From Bordetella sp. 02P26C-1 (lineage in GTDB: Bacteria; Pseudomonadota; Gammaproteobacteria; Burkholderiales; Burkholderiaceae_B): a stretch of DNA of 64,000 bases. Under the pieces are notes generated by a model. The model did not search any database. It was not told where the DNA came from and saw nothing but the letters and a program-made list of their open reading frames with translations. The stretch covers positions 372,001-436,000 of the forward strand of contig NZ_WSJB01000022.1 in assembly GCF_009763255.1 (NCBI RefSeq). Reading direction: 5' to 3'. How positions within the stretch are numbered: position 1 is the stretch's first letter; each line of letters opens with the position of its first letter. The translations under genes were made by a program, and so were the position numbers. Below, one piece after another: positions 47,209 to 56,059 of the stretch.

Positions 47209-47272
47209 CGGCGCCGGTGCCCGGCGCCGCTTGATGCTGGCCTGCAGTCAGGCTTTACACCCTGACTGCAGG
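47209..47272. terminator. Two hairpins between convergent argH and nitroreductase genes
   Basis: CGGCGCC/GGCGCCG (47209-47229) is followed by a perfect 12-bp stem CCTGCAGTCAGG/CCTGACTGCAGG (47241-47272) with an 8-base loop. Neither has a T run. They probably end transcripts from both sides. Confidence 0.5.
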
Positions 47273-47295
47273 TCTCGCACGATACCCCTGAACGA

Positions 47296-47883
47296 TTACT
47301 CGCCCGTCCATTCCGTGACGAATTGCCGGAAATCGGGACGTTCCACCGGCGGAATCGCGCATCCCGGCGTACCCACCGCCAAATATCCCAAGAAACGATA
47401 CTCCAGCGGATCAAAGCCCAAGGCTTCTTGCACCTCTTCGAGGTACGTCCCCATGCCGGTGCTCCAGAACGCGCCGTAGCCGAGTGCGTGGACACCGTTC
47501 AAGATGTTCATGACGGCCGCGCCCGTGGCCAGCAGCTGTTCCTGCTCCGGCACCTTGGGGTTGTCGTGATGAATCTGATGAGCCAGACCAATGAACAGCG
47601 GCACCTCGCTCATCCACTGACGCACCGATTTTTCTTTTTCGGGAGTCATGCGCGGGTCGCCGCTACGCTTGACCGCGTCGAGCGCCAAATCGGCCAGGCG
47701 GCCGATAGCCTCGCCACGGATCAACACAAAGCGCCAGGGACGCAGCTTTCCATGGTCCGGCGCGCTCATCGCGGCTTGCAGGATCTCGTCCAGCTCTTCC
47801 TGCTTTGGCGCGGGCGCACGCAGGAACTTCATCGAGCGGCGCGAGGCCAACGCATGCAAAGGGGAAACAGCAGTCATGGGCAA
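47296..47883 (-). CDS. Nitroreductase-family flavoprotein (YdjA-like)
   Basis: 195 residues. LASRRSMKFL and MSAPDHGKLRPWRFV form the FMN site; ATGAAVMNILNGVHALGYGAFW closes the fold. The short form without C-terminal extension and the PDHGKLRPW block fit YdjA. Uses NAD(P)H to reduce nitro or quinone-like compounds. Start could also be two codons later. Gene stands downstream of cadR on the minus strand. Confidence 0.88.
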   Translation of the reverse strand: MPMTAVSPLHALASRRSMKFLRAPAPKQEELDEILQAAMSAPDHGKLRPWRFVLIRGEAIGRLADLALDAVKRSGDPRMTPEKEKSVRQWMSEVPLFIGLAHQIHHDNPKVPEQEQLLATGAAVMNILNGVHALGYGAFWSTGMGTYLEEVQEALGFDPLEYRFLGYLAVGTPGCAIPPVERPDFRQFVTEWTGE

Positions 47884-47957
47884 ACCAATCTCATAAAAGT
47901 CATTCGAGAAACATTCTCATCATACTTGAGCGCCCCACTAAACCTCGCAGTTCCACC

Positions 47958-48392
47958 TCAGCCCAAATGGGTATGCCGCGTCGGCCGGTCATTGACCTCC
48001 ATCTCCGATAGCCCATGCAGAATGCCACAGTCATCGGTATCAGCCCGTGCCGACAAACAGCGGCGACGTAGCTCCGTGAGCTGCGTCTTTAATTGAGTCA
48101 GCTCTTTGATTCGAACCTCTACGTGGGCAATATGCGCCTCGAAGAGTTCATTGATGGGTCCGCAGCCGGCTTGATGGTCGTCCGCCAACTGCAGAATGGT
48201 GCGGATTTCTTCATGCGTCATATCCAGTGCGCGGCAATTGCGAATCAAGCGCAGACGCTCCAGATGCGCCGCGCCGTAACTGCGGTAGTTGCTGAGGGTA
48301 CGCTCAGGCTCGGGCAGCAGGCCTTCTTTTTCGTAATAGCGCACGGTTTCGACGGTCGTGCCGGCGGTTTTGGCTAATTCACCGATTTTCAT
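47958..48392 (-). CDS. cadR: MerR-family cadmium/lead-responsive regulator
   Basis: 144 residues. Winged helix MKIGELAKTAGTTVETVRYY, a dimer helix, then the metal site: Cys77 (AGCGPI), Cys112 and Cys122 (TDDCGILHGL), the CadR/PbrR set. A His-containing tail (RPTRHTHLG) may add metal ligands. It senses Cd, Pb or Zn and distorts the long-spacer promoter at 48445-48475 to switch on cadA. Divergent from cadA. Confidence 0.92.
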   Translation of the reverse strand: MKIGELAKTAGTTVETVRYYEKEGLLPEPERTLSNYRSYGAAHLERLRLIRNCRALDMTHEEIRTILQLADDHQAGCGPINELFEAHIAHVEVRIKELTQLKTQLTELRRRCLSARADTDDCGILHGLSEMEVNDRPTRHTHLG

Positions 48393-48444
48393 GGCGTTCT
48401 CCTCGAATCGCTGCGCGGCATGCCGCGAAATCTGGCAAGGGGGG

Positions 48445-48475
48445 TTGACCCTATAGTAACTCTAGGGTGTGAAAT
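48445..48475 (+). promoter_or_regulatory. MerR-type promoter and operator of cadA
   Basis: TTGACC (48445-48450) and TGAAAT (48470-48475) are 19 bp apart, the long spacer typical of MerR control. Between them ACCCTATAGT and ACTCTAGGGT (48448-48457, 48459-48468) form a 10-bp dyad with one mismatch and a 1-bp centre. Matches the known CadR/PbrR operator type. Confidence 0.85.
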
Positions 48476-48510
48476 GCGCGCATTGTCACCACATCGCGGG
48501 ATTCCGTCCT

Positions 48511-50904
48511 ATGACTCTGCTGCGTAATCAAACCGATGGCCACGCGCATACCGACCACGCCCATGGCGAGCAGAATGGCCACGATCACTCGCATCATGAC
48601 CACGAGGCATTGGACGCGCATGTCCGCGAGGGGCATCACCATGAACACGCCGACGGGCATGCCTGCGCCGGGCATCACCATGGTCACGCCCACGAACATG
48701 CGGAACAGGAATGCTGCACACCCTTCCCCTCGGCTGAAAACGCCACGCTGCGCGCCGGCCCCGGCCAGCAACTGACTCGTCTGCGCATCGGGCAAATGGA
48801 TTGCCCTACCGAGGAAACCTTGATCCGCAGGAAGCTGGACAAACTGTCGGGGGTTCATGAGGTGCACTTCAACCTCATGCAGCGCATCCTGACCGTTGTT
48901 CACGACGATGGCGCGTTGGACCCCGTCGTTGCGGCGATCAAATCGCTGGACATGACGCCCGAGGTGCTATCCGACAAGGACGCCGACGGCCCTGCTCCGC
49001 AGGAAGCACCTTCGTCGCGTACCGGCATTCTGCTAGCCGTGGGCGGCGTATTGGCCGCGTTGTCGGAAGCCGCGCATTTTGCCAGTTTGCCCGTCGCCAT
49101 CTCGGCTGTACTCGCCGTGGCCGCCATTTTGACTTGCGGTCTGGGCACCTACCGTAAAGGCTGGATCGCCCTGCGCAATGGCAATCTGAACATTAACGCG
49201 CTGATGAGCATTGCCGTGACCGGCGCGGTGCTGATTGGCCAGTGGCCCGAGGCGGCCATGGTCATGGTGCTATTCAATATCGCCGAGCTGATCGAAGCGC
49301 GCGCCCTGGATCGCGCCCGTAACGCGGTTCGTGACCTGCTGGCGTTGACGCCCCAGACCGCGACCACACGTCAGCCCGACGGATCCTGGAAGACCGTACC
49401 GGTTTCCGAGCTGCGTATCGAGGACTGGGTCCGCGTGCGCCCCGGGGAACGCATCGCCGCCGATGGCGTTATCGCCGAGGGCACGTCCGCGATCGATCAA
49501 TCGGCGATCACCGGGGAAAGTCTGCCCGTGGACAAGACGGTTGGTGACGTCGTGTACGCAGGGACGGTCAACACGACCGGCGCCTTCGACTACCGCGTCA
49601 CTGCCGCTTCGGGGGACAGCACGCTGGCCCGGATTATCCATGCGGTCGAACAGGCGCAAGGCGCGCGGGCACCCACGCAACGATTCATCGACCGCTTCTC
49701 GCGGGTATATACGCCAGTGGTTGTGTTGGTGGCGGTGCTGGTGGCCGTCGTGCCGCCCCTGCTATGGGGCCAGTCATGGATGGATGCGATCTACCGCGCG
49801 CTGGCACTGTTAATCATCGCGTGCCCCTGCGCTTTGGTGATCTCCACACCAGTCACCGTAGTCAGCGGACTGACGGCCGCTGCGCGTCGCGGCATTCTGA
49901 TTAAAGGCGGGATTTACCTGGAACAAGGGCGCAAGCTGACCTGGCTGGCACTCGATAAAACGGGGACATTGACGCACGGCAAACCGGTGTGCACCGACTT
50001 TACCGATGGGCTGGCTGCCGACGGCGGTTCCTCCTTGGATGACGCGTTGAACGCTCCCGCCGCGCTCCTGGCAGCCGCTTTGGCCGCACGCTCCGATCAC
50101 CCGGTCTCCAAAGCCGTCGCCCAAGCGTACACTGCGGGACGGGCAAATGTCGGCCTGCCGGAGGTTCAGGACTTTGCCGCCCTGCCCGGCCGGGGCGTAC
50201 GGGGTCGTGTAGATGAACAGCAGCTGCATCTAGGCAATCTGCGCTTGATGCGCGAGCTGGGCGTAGACACGCCCGCTTTAAAGGCGCAGATCGAAGGCTA
50301 TGAAGCCGAGGGCAAGACCGCGATCGCGCTGACCGATGGCGCACGGATACTCGCTGTCGCTGCCGTGGCCGATACGCTGAAAGCCAGCACCCGCGAAGCC
50401 ATCACCGACCTGCACCGCCTCGGCGTACGCACGCTGATGCTGACGGGCGACAACAACCGCGCGGCACGCGCCATCGCCGAACAGGCGGGGATCGACGAGG
50501 CCCACGGGGAGCTCCTGCCCGAGGACAAACAACGTGCCGTCGAAGAGAAACTGAGCGATCGTGATCAAGTCGGCATGGTGGGCGATGGCATCAACGATGC
50601 GCCAGCGCTCGCGCGCGCCGATATCGGCTTCGCCATGGGTGCCGCCGGCACGGGCACTGCCATTGAAACGGCGGATGTGGCGCTGATGGATGACGACCTG
50701 CGAAAAATCGCACAGTTCGTGGGGCTGTCGCGCGCGACTCACCGCGTCCTGATGCAGAACATCGGCCTGGCGCTAGGTATCAAAGCCGTCTTCCTGGCTT
50801 TGGCTATTACCGGCCACGCCACGCTGTGGATGGCCGTCTTCGCGGATGTGGGCGCGAGCCTGCTGGTCGTGGCCAACGGCCTGCGTTTGCTGCGCATCCG
50901 GTAA
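48511..50904 (+). CDS. cadA: P1B-type metal-exporting ATPase (Cd/Zn/Pb)
   Basis: I choose ATG 48511 (797 residues), because the upstream GTG at 48469 lies inside the promoter. The N-terminus is very His-rich (roughly residues 10-66), then a one-Cys metal domain (GQMDCPTEETLIRRKL). Motifs in order: TGES, ACPCAL in the membrane metal site, DKTGTLTHGK (phosphorylated Asp), SDHPVSKA and GDGINDAPAL. It pumps divalent soft metals out of the cytoplasm. Controlled by divergent CadR. The His stretch may buffer or sense metal. Confidence 0.93.
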   Translation: MTLLRNQTDGHAHTDHAHGEQNGHDHSHHDHEALDAHVREGHHHEHADGHACAGHHHGHAHEHAEQECCTPFPSAENATLRAGPGQQLTRLRIGQMDCPTEETLIRRKLDKLSGVHEVHFNLMQRILTVVHDDGALDPVVAAIKSLDMTPEVLSDKDADGPAPQEAPSSRTGILLAVGGVLAALSEAAHFASLPVAISAVLAVAAILTCGLGTYRKGWIALRNGNLNINALMSIAVTGAVLIGQWPEAAMVMVLFNIAELIEARALDRARNAVRDLLALTPQTATTRQPDGSWKTVPVSELRIEDWVRVRPGERIAADGVIAEGTSAIDQSAITGESLPVDKTVGDVVYAGTVNTTGAFDYRVTAASGDSTLARIIHAVEQAQGARAPTQRFIDRFSRVYTPVVVLVAVLVAVVPPLLWGQSWMDAIYRALALLIIACPCALVISTPVTVVSGLTAAARRGILIKGGIYLEQGRKLTWLALDKTGTLTHGKPVCTDFTDGLAADGGSSLDDALNAPAALLAAALAARSDHPVSKAVAQAYTAGRANVGLPEVQDFAALPGRGVRGRVDEQQLHLGNLRLMRELGVDTPALKAQIEGYEAEGKTAIALTDGARILAVAAVADTLKASTREAITDLHRLGVRTLMLTGDNNRAARAIAEQAGIDEAHGELLPEDKQRAVEEKLSDRDQVGMVGDGINDAPALARADIGFAMGAAGTGTAIETADVALMDDDLRKIAQFVGLSRATHRVLMQNIGLALGIKAVFLALAITGHATLWMAVFADVGASLLVVANGLRLLRIR

Positions 50905-50984
50905 CACCGACGCCAGCGTTCGGTCTATGTGCCCAGTCCGCTGAGGCGGCACAAAGCTGGCATGAGCGTATCGAGGGTCAAAAC

Positions 50985-51020
50985 AAAAAGGCCGGCCCTC
51001 TGTTTCAGAGGAACCGACCT
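50985..51020 (-). terminator. Terminator of the cold-shock gene
   Basis: On the minus strand a 13-pair stem with one bulge (GGTCGGTTCCTCTG with its partner) closes on a 3-base loop and is followed by TTTTTG. It ends 44 bases after the gene. Confidence 0.8.
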
Positions 51021-51064
51021 CGCGTGCGGTGCTGCAGACGCCCGGTTACGGGCGCGCAGACTCT

Positions 51065-51274
51065 TTACAGCACGGTGATTTGCGTGGCGCAGGGGCCCTT
51101 GGCGCCCTGACCAGCCACAAACGACACTCGTTGGTTTTCTTCGAGAGACTTGTGGCCGCTGCCCTGAATTTCGCTGTAGTGCGCGAAGAGATCCTTACCG
51201 CCCTGCTCCGGCATGATAAAGCCAAAGCCTTTGTCGTTGTTGAACCACTTCACGATACCGATTTCTGTCTTCAA
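51065..51274 (-). CDS. Cold-shock-domain protein (CspA family)
   Basis: TTG 51274 is the likely start: AGGA lies 8 bases upstream and the family begins MKTE.GIVKWF. The 69-residue product has KGFGFI (15-20) and DLFAHY (28-33), the two RNA-binding motifs. It binds single-stranded RNA and DNA and melts mRNA structure. A strong terminator follows and a 300-bp gap precedes it, consistent with a long regulatory leader as in many csp genes. Confidence 0.9.
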   Translation of the reverse strand: MKTEIGIVKWFNNDKGFGFIMPEQGGKDLFAHYSEIQGSGHKSLEENQRVSFVAGQGAKGPCATQITVL

Positions 51275-51577
51275 TGTAGATCCTAGTAATAGTAGAGACA
51301 ACGTGCCTCTACACGCACTATGTTCTACAACCGTAGCAAAGTATATGGATGTTACTAATTAACACAACTACGAATTCCACATTTCGGACTCGTCTTAACC
51401 CCGCCACCTTGACCCGATGCCACCATGTGCCATAGATGAACGCATAGAAAGACCGGTAAAAGCTTGGTACTGACCCTGGGAAATTGCAACAAAAGGGAAC
51501 CACTACCGGTTTCCTCCCACTCAATGCGGCATTGGGTGCAATCGCGTCGTGCAGCGCCCATGCTATCAGGAGACAGC
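51275..51577. other. Gap upstream of the cold-shock gene
   Basis: Nothing protein-coding is supported. It should hold the minus-strand csp promoter and leader and the promoter of the small plus-strand gene; no clear box was picked. Confidence 0.4.
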
Positions 51578-51853
51578 ATGACCACCTTGAATACCTCAGC
51601 TAACGGCCCTCACCAAAATGAGCCCTCGACGTCCGAACAGCCGGAGGACGTACATGCCCATCAAACTCAGAGTGCTCGCGACGATTCGGCATACGCGGGT
51701 GTGACGGTTTGGATCGGCAACAGGAGCATCACCCGTACGGTACCCTTGGAGCAATTCGGACAGCTGTATTCCGACCCACTCACGGCTCAGTTCGCGGACG
51801 CGAATGCAGAGCTGAGAGCCTCCCGATGGAGCGATGCTGCGCCAATGCGATGA
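51578..51853 (+). CDS. Hypothetical protein (91 aa)
   Basis: ATG 51578 follows AGGAGACAGC, a strong ribosome site; the frame extends upstream but without one. The N-terminal half is Ser/Thr/Gln-rich and probably disordered, the second half (AGVTVWIGNRSITRTVPLEQ) may fold. No family recognised. No partner nearby. Confidence 0.55.
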   Translation: MTTLNTSANGPHQNEPSTSEQPEDVHAHQTQSARDDSAYAGVTVWIGNRSITRTVPLEQFGQLYSDPLTAQFADANAELRASRWSDAAPMR

Positions 51854-51935
51854 AGCTCGCGACCGGCGGTTGATGCAGTCGAAGTAGTATTAGGCCCTGA
51901 CCAATTGATCGCCCCCTGCTGTTGGCCCCGAGCTC

Positions 51936-52880
51936 ATGCTAAACACCGCTTTACAGTATTTCTTGGAAGTCGTAGATACTGGTTCACTGACACGGGCGGC
52001 GCAGACCTTGCATGTCGCGCCCTCCGCTGTCAGCCGCATGATCCGTAAACTGGAAGAAGAACACCAGACGCTGTTGTTCGAGCGCCATGCTCGCGGCATG
52101 GTGTTGACAGAGGCAGGGCAACTGCTCAAAGCCTACGCGCGCCGTGCAACCCTGGAGTCGGAACGTGCCCGGGCAGAAATCCGTGAACTTAACAAAGTCG
52201 GGCAGAAGCTCATCCGAATTTCCGCCAACCAGGCATTCGGCCGCGAACTACTACCTCGGGTCATTGCCCGGTCACTCTCCATCGAACCCTCCCTGCGTTT
52301 TGAGCTGACCTGCCTGCAATCATTGGAGGTCAATCGCCGTGTGCGCGAGGGCGAAGACGATATCGGTGTCAGCTATAACCTTTCGCCCCCGCAAGGGGTC
52401 ACGGTCCAATACGCCCGAAAAATGCCCGTCTTCGCCATCATGTCCCCTTCTCACCCCCTGGCGCAGCACAAAGTCCTGTCACTGAGCGACATAAAGGACT
52501 ACCCCGTGGCGCTGATGGGGCCGGGAAGCACCATACGCTTTATGGTCGAACTCTGCTGCATGCATGAGAATATCAAGCTTAATGTGGCGCTCACCTGCAA
52601 CAACCAAGAAGGCATACACACCAGCTGTATGGACGGCGGGGCGATTGGCTTTTCCAGTGACCTGACGGTCCGGGGACTCACGGAACGGGGCGAGCTTGTC
52701 GCCGTTCCGTTATCTAACCCCAGCCTGCACCAACGCAATTGCCATATTCAAACCATGGCTGACCGCCATCTGCCCGTGAGCGTGGTCCGCTTCTTGAATT
52801 TGCTGCGCGAACACATGGAGGCGGCCTATAACCATCCTGCATGGCAGATGGCCGCTATCCAAAGCGATACGAATCGCTAG
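51936..52880 (+). CDS. LysR-type regulator beside the MlrC-ABC operon
   Basis: 314 residues. FLEVVDTGSLTRAAQTLHVA and PSAVSRMIRKLEEE form the helix-turn-helix. Its stop overlaps the last bases of the MlrC gene on the other strand (the ends share 52877-52880), an arrangement that may make the two transcripts interfere. It may regulate that operon, although no site was seen. Confidence 0.88.
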   Translation: MLNTALQYFLEVVDTGSLTRAAQTLHVAPSAVSRMIRKLEEEHQTLLFERHARGMVLTEAGQLLKAYARRATLESERARAEIRELNKVGQKLIRISANQAFGRELLPRVIARSLSIEPSLRFELTCLQSLEVNRRVREGEDDIGVSYNLSPPQGVTVQYARKMPVFAIMSPSHPLAQHKVLSLSDIKDYPVALMGPGSTIRFMVELCCMHENIKLNVALTCNNQEGIHTSCMDGGAIGFSSDLTVRGLTERGELVAVPLSNPSLHQRNCHIQTMADRHLPVSVVRFLNLLREHMEAAYNHPAWQMAAIQSDTNR

Positions 52881-54421
52881 GCCATCACATCTGCTGCCCA
52901 CGCAGGCTCATGCCAGACGGCGTCATCATCCAATGGCCATACTGGACGCGGCAGACGCTTGAAGGCGACCTGTTTCAAATTGGGCGTCGTTAATCCGGGA
53001 CTATCGACGTCATGGATGCGTTCGTTCGGGAAGAACTCATCAAATCCGGCTCGATAGTGTCCACGGCTTTTGACGATCACATGACCCGCTTGCGCGATGT
53101 CTATGCCATGCATCTCCAGGATCGCTGGCTCGGCAAGCTGACGCCGCAGGGAGCCTACCACCACAAGCATCCCTGATTCGACCAACTGCAAAAGACAGGT
53201 GGGCCCCAATGAAAACCGCCGCCCTCGCAGGATGCCGCGCCTGCCCATGCCCTCGCCGTCCGTCAGTTTCAACACTCGGGCGCGCGACGTATAGCGCCTC
53301 GAATAAGCACTTTCCTCACGGTTGAACACCGCGTCAAACTCCGCGCCGACGCCCAACGCGCCCGCTTCGGCGACCAGGAGCGGATCGACGAAAACCCCAA
53401 GGACCACATTGGGGATACGTGCCTCGTCGAAGGCCTTCAACAGCCAGGAGGTGTTGCCTCGGCCCCCGCCTCCGGGATTGTCTGCGACATCGGCGAACAA
53501 CAGCGGCTCAGACGCCTCGCGCGCCAGAGCCACGGCGCGCTCAACATCGATGGTGTTGGCCACGTAACGCCACCGGTCTGACCAACCTGCACGTGCCACA
53601 CGAAGCGCCGCCCGGCGTGCGGCATGCAGGTCCCCGCGTGACGTAACGGTGACAGTGACGCCGCATTTAGGCAGGTCGGAAAACACGAAGCCAGCGCAAA
53701 CAGAAACGTTGGCGATGGGCCCCTCACCGCGCTTGTCGATCAAACTCGTACCCATCGTGACCATATCGGCGTAGGGACCGCTGGCTGTCGACAACGTGAC
53801 CGAGGGAGGCGTCAACGGAAGCCGTATGTAGGCCGTTTCCATGCGCGTTCCGTCCAACATCTCGAGAATCAGGTCGGCTGCGTCAGCAGCACGCTCACGC
53901 TGATCGACATGCGGATTGGTTCGGTAAGCGATCATCGCGTCCAGCGCTTCTACCGTTTGCTCTGACACATTGCAGTGAAGGTCATGCGTCGCAACGATGG
54001 GCACGTCTGGCCCTACCATCTCGCGTAGACGTTGTGCCAAAACGCCTTCGGTATCGTCTACGCCATCCGCCGACGAGGCGCCATGATTGGCCACATACAC
54101 GGCGTCCACTGGCATGGCGGCCCGCAGGCGCCGTTCAACCTCGGCCAGGAAAGTGGACCATACCTCCACAGAGGCAGGTCCTCCCGGCGGCGCGCCGACC
54201 ACGATCAACGGCGCAGGCCGCCATGGCCCGAGCTCATCCATTCGGGCATAGAATCCCGTCACTTCACTCGGCAAACGGCTCACGCCGCGTGCCAGTTCGG
54301 TAATCACGTCACCCTCTTCCCAACATTGGGCGCGAAAGTCTTCTTCTACCGAAAGCGGAGAAAAAGCGTTGGCCTCCAGATGAAAGCCTAGTACAGCCAC
54401 TTTCGGTGTATTGCTACGCAT
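52877..54421 (-). CDS. M81-family peptidase (MlrC/microcystinase C homologue)
   Basis: 514 residues without signal peptide. LGFHLEANAFSP at the start, VANHGASSADGVDDTEG, IVATHDLHCNVS and AYRTNPHVDQRERA carry the metal-binding His/Asp/Glu residues of the family. MlrC cleaves linearised microcystin products; homologues in other bacteria probably hydrolyse unusual peptides or amides. As last gene of an ABC peptide operon (16 bp after the binding protein), it should process the imported substrate. Confidence 0.88.
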   Translation of the reverse strand: MRSNTPKVAVLGFHLEANAFSPLSVEEDFRAQCWEEGDVITELARGVSRLPSEVTGFYARMDELGPWRPAPLIVVGAPPGGPASVEVWSTFLAEVERRLRAAMPVDAVYVANHGASSADGVDDTEGVLAQRLREMVGPDVPIVATHDLHCNVSEQTVEALDAMIAYRTNPHVDQRERAADAADLILEMLDGTRMETAYIRLPLTPPSVTLSTASGPYADMVTMGTSLIDKRGEGPIANVSVCAGFVFSDLPKCGVTVTVTSRGDLHAARRAALRVARAGWSDRWRYVANTIDVERAVALAREASEPLLFADVADNPGGGGRGNTSWLLKAFDEARIPNVVLGVFVDPLLVAEAGALGVGAEFDAVFNREESAYSRRYTSRARVLKLTDGEGMGRRGILRGRRFSLGPTCLLQLVESGMLVVVGSLRRQLAEPAILEMHGIDIAQAGHVIVKSRGHYRAGFDEFFPNERIHDVDSPGLTTPNLKQVAFKRLPRPVWPLDDDAVWHEPAWAADVMA

Positions 54422-54437
54422 ATGGACCTCCTTGTCC

Positions 54438-56030
54438 CTAGCTGTTGCGCACGGTGTAGAACAAGGACATCTGAGGCTGGAAGTCTTTCCATTCCTTGCG
54501 CAACGCGCTTACGGGATAGCTCGCGCCTAGCGGGATGTAGGGCACGTCCTCAAACACCTGCAACTGAATCTCGCGGCATATCTGCTTTTGCGTTTCCAAG
54601 TCCGGCGCATTAAACCAATCCAGCCGCAGTTTTTCGATGCGTTCGCTGGTCGGCCACCCGAACCAGGCTTGTTTGCCATTGCCGCGCAGCGCCAGATGAC
54701 CTGCAGGATCCAGGTTATTCGGACCTGTGTTGCCCGTGAAGGCGACGCTCCAACCGCCCGCGTCAGGGGGATCCTGGTTATTGCGGCGCTGCACAGCCGT
54801 GCCCCAATCCATCGTCTGCACGTCGACGTTGAACCCCAGCCGTTTGAACAGATCGGCAGTCACCAGCGCCGCGGCATGCCAGGTGGGGAAATCCACCGGA
54901 TCCAGCAGCACGACTTTTTCACCCTTATAACCGGCCGCCTTGATTGCGTCGCGAGCGCCAGCGATATCCCGCTTGCCAGTGAGCTTTTCCATGCCGGCAT
55001 CGCTGTCCATGGGCGAGCCCGGCACAAAAACGCCGCATTTGTCGCTCCAGTATTCTGGAAAATCAGCGCCGTTCATGGCCGTCATGTACTCGGTTTGGTT
55101 CACCGCACTGAGTACGGCTCGGCGAATCGCAGGATTGTCGAAGGGCGCGTGCAAGTGGTTCAGACGCATGACGCCAATGGTGGGCAGACTGCGCTTGACC
55201 AGATGGATGTTGGGGTCCGCCGTCAGAATGGGCAGAAAATCGTTGTCGACCATCTCGACACCATCGACTTCGCCCGCCTGCAGCGCGGCAATCGCCGTGG
55301 CTCGATCAGGAATGATGTGCCAATGGACTTCGTTCACGTGTGCCACCTTGGGCCCCGCTGTGAACTCCGGCTTGCGATCATCCTCGCGTGGTACATAGCC
55401 AGCGAATTTTTCGTAGACCACGCGCGAGCCAGACATCCATTTTTCGGGCACGAACTTGAAGGGGCCGCTCCCCACCACCTCCTTGATGGCTGCCGTTTCG
55501 GACGTTTGCGCCAAACGCTCCGGCATGATGCAAGCCATATTGCCCGATTGACGTCCGAGCGCATTCAGAATGAGGGGAAAGGGTTTGCTCAGCTTGAATT
55601 CGATCGTCTTGTCGTCCAACGCCTTCAACGATTCCGTCGACTGCATCAAGGACCTTCCCATCAGATCTTTCTTGGCCCAACGCAGGATACTGGCTACGGC
55701 ATCCTGCGCACGAACCGGTGATCCATCGTGAAACACCAAGCCGTCACGCAGCGTAAGCCGCCATAGCAAACCGTCGTTCTCGCTGACGTGACTGGCCACC
55801 ATTTGCGGGCTGGGCTGGTAGTCGTTGTCCAGGCCATACAAGGTGTCGAAGACCAATTGGCCATGCTGTTGTGTGACTGCTGCCGTCGTGAACACCGGGT
55901 CCAGCAAGGTCAGGTCCGCTTGCGGCACCCACCGGAAAATGGGCTTGCCCGATTGTGCGAATGACATACCAGGCATTGCCCACGCAAACGCCGAGGCCGA
56001 AGAGGCCAAGAGGAAACTTCTACGATCCAT
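54438..56030 (-). CDS. Family 5 solute-binding protein, possible Tat export
   Basis: 530 residues. The N-terminus MDRRSFLLASSASAFAWAMP has a twin-arginine pattern, then cleavage near SFA. The mature part has LTLLDPVFTTAAVTQQHGQL and the usual peptide-binding fold. It delivers the ligand to the two permeases encoded upstream. Tat export, if real, would mean folding before transport, which differs from the binding protein of the other operon. Confidence 0.9.
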   Translation of the reverse strand: MDRRSFLLASSASAFAWAMPGMSFAQSGKPIFRWVPQADLTLLDPVFTTAAVTQQHGQLVFDTLYGLDNDYQPSPQMVASHVSENDGLLWRLTLRDGLVFHDGSPVRAQDAVASILRWAKKDLMGRSLMQSTESLKALDDKTIEFKLSKPFPLILNALGRQSGNMACIMPERLAQTSETAAIKEVVGSGPFKFVPEKWMSGSRVVYEKFAGYVPREDDRKPEFTAGPKVAHVNEVHWHIIPDRATAIAALQAGEVDGVEMVDNDFLPILTADPNIHLVKRSLPTIGVMRLNHLHAPFDNPAIRRAVLSAVNQTEYMTAMNGADFPEYWSDKCGVFVPGSPMDSDAGMEKLTGKRDIAGARDAIKAAGYKGEKVVLLDPVDFPTWHAAALVTADLFKRLGFNVDVQTMDWGTAVQRRNNQDPPDAGGWSVAFTGNTGPNNLDPAGHLALRGNGKQAWFGWPTSERIEKLRLDWFNAPDLETQKQICREIQLQVFEDVPYIPLGASYPVSALRKEWKDFQPQMSLFYTVRNS

Positions 56031-56059
56031 TTCGATCTCCAGAACAAAAGGACAAACGC

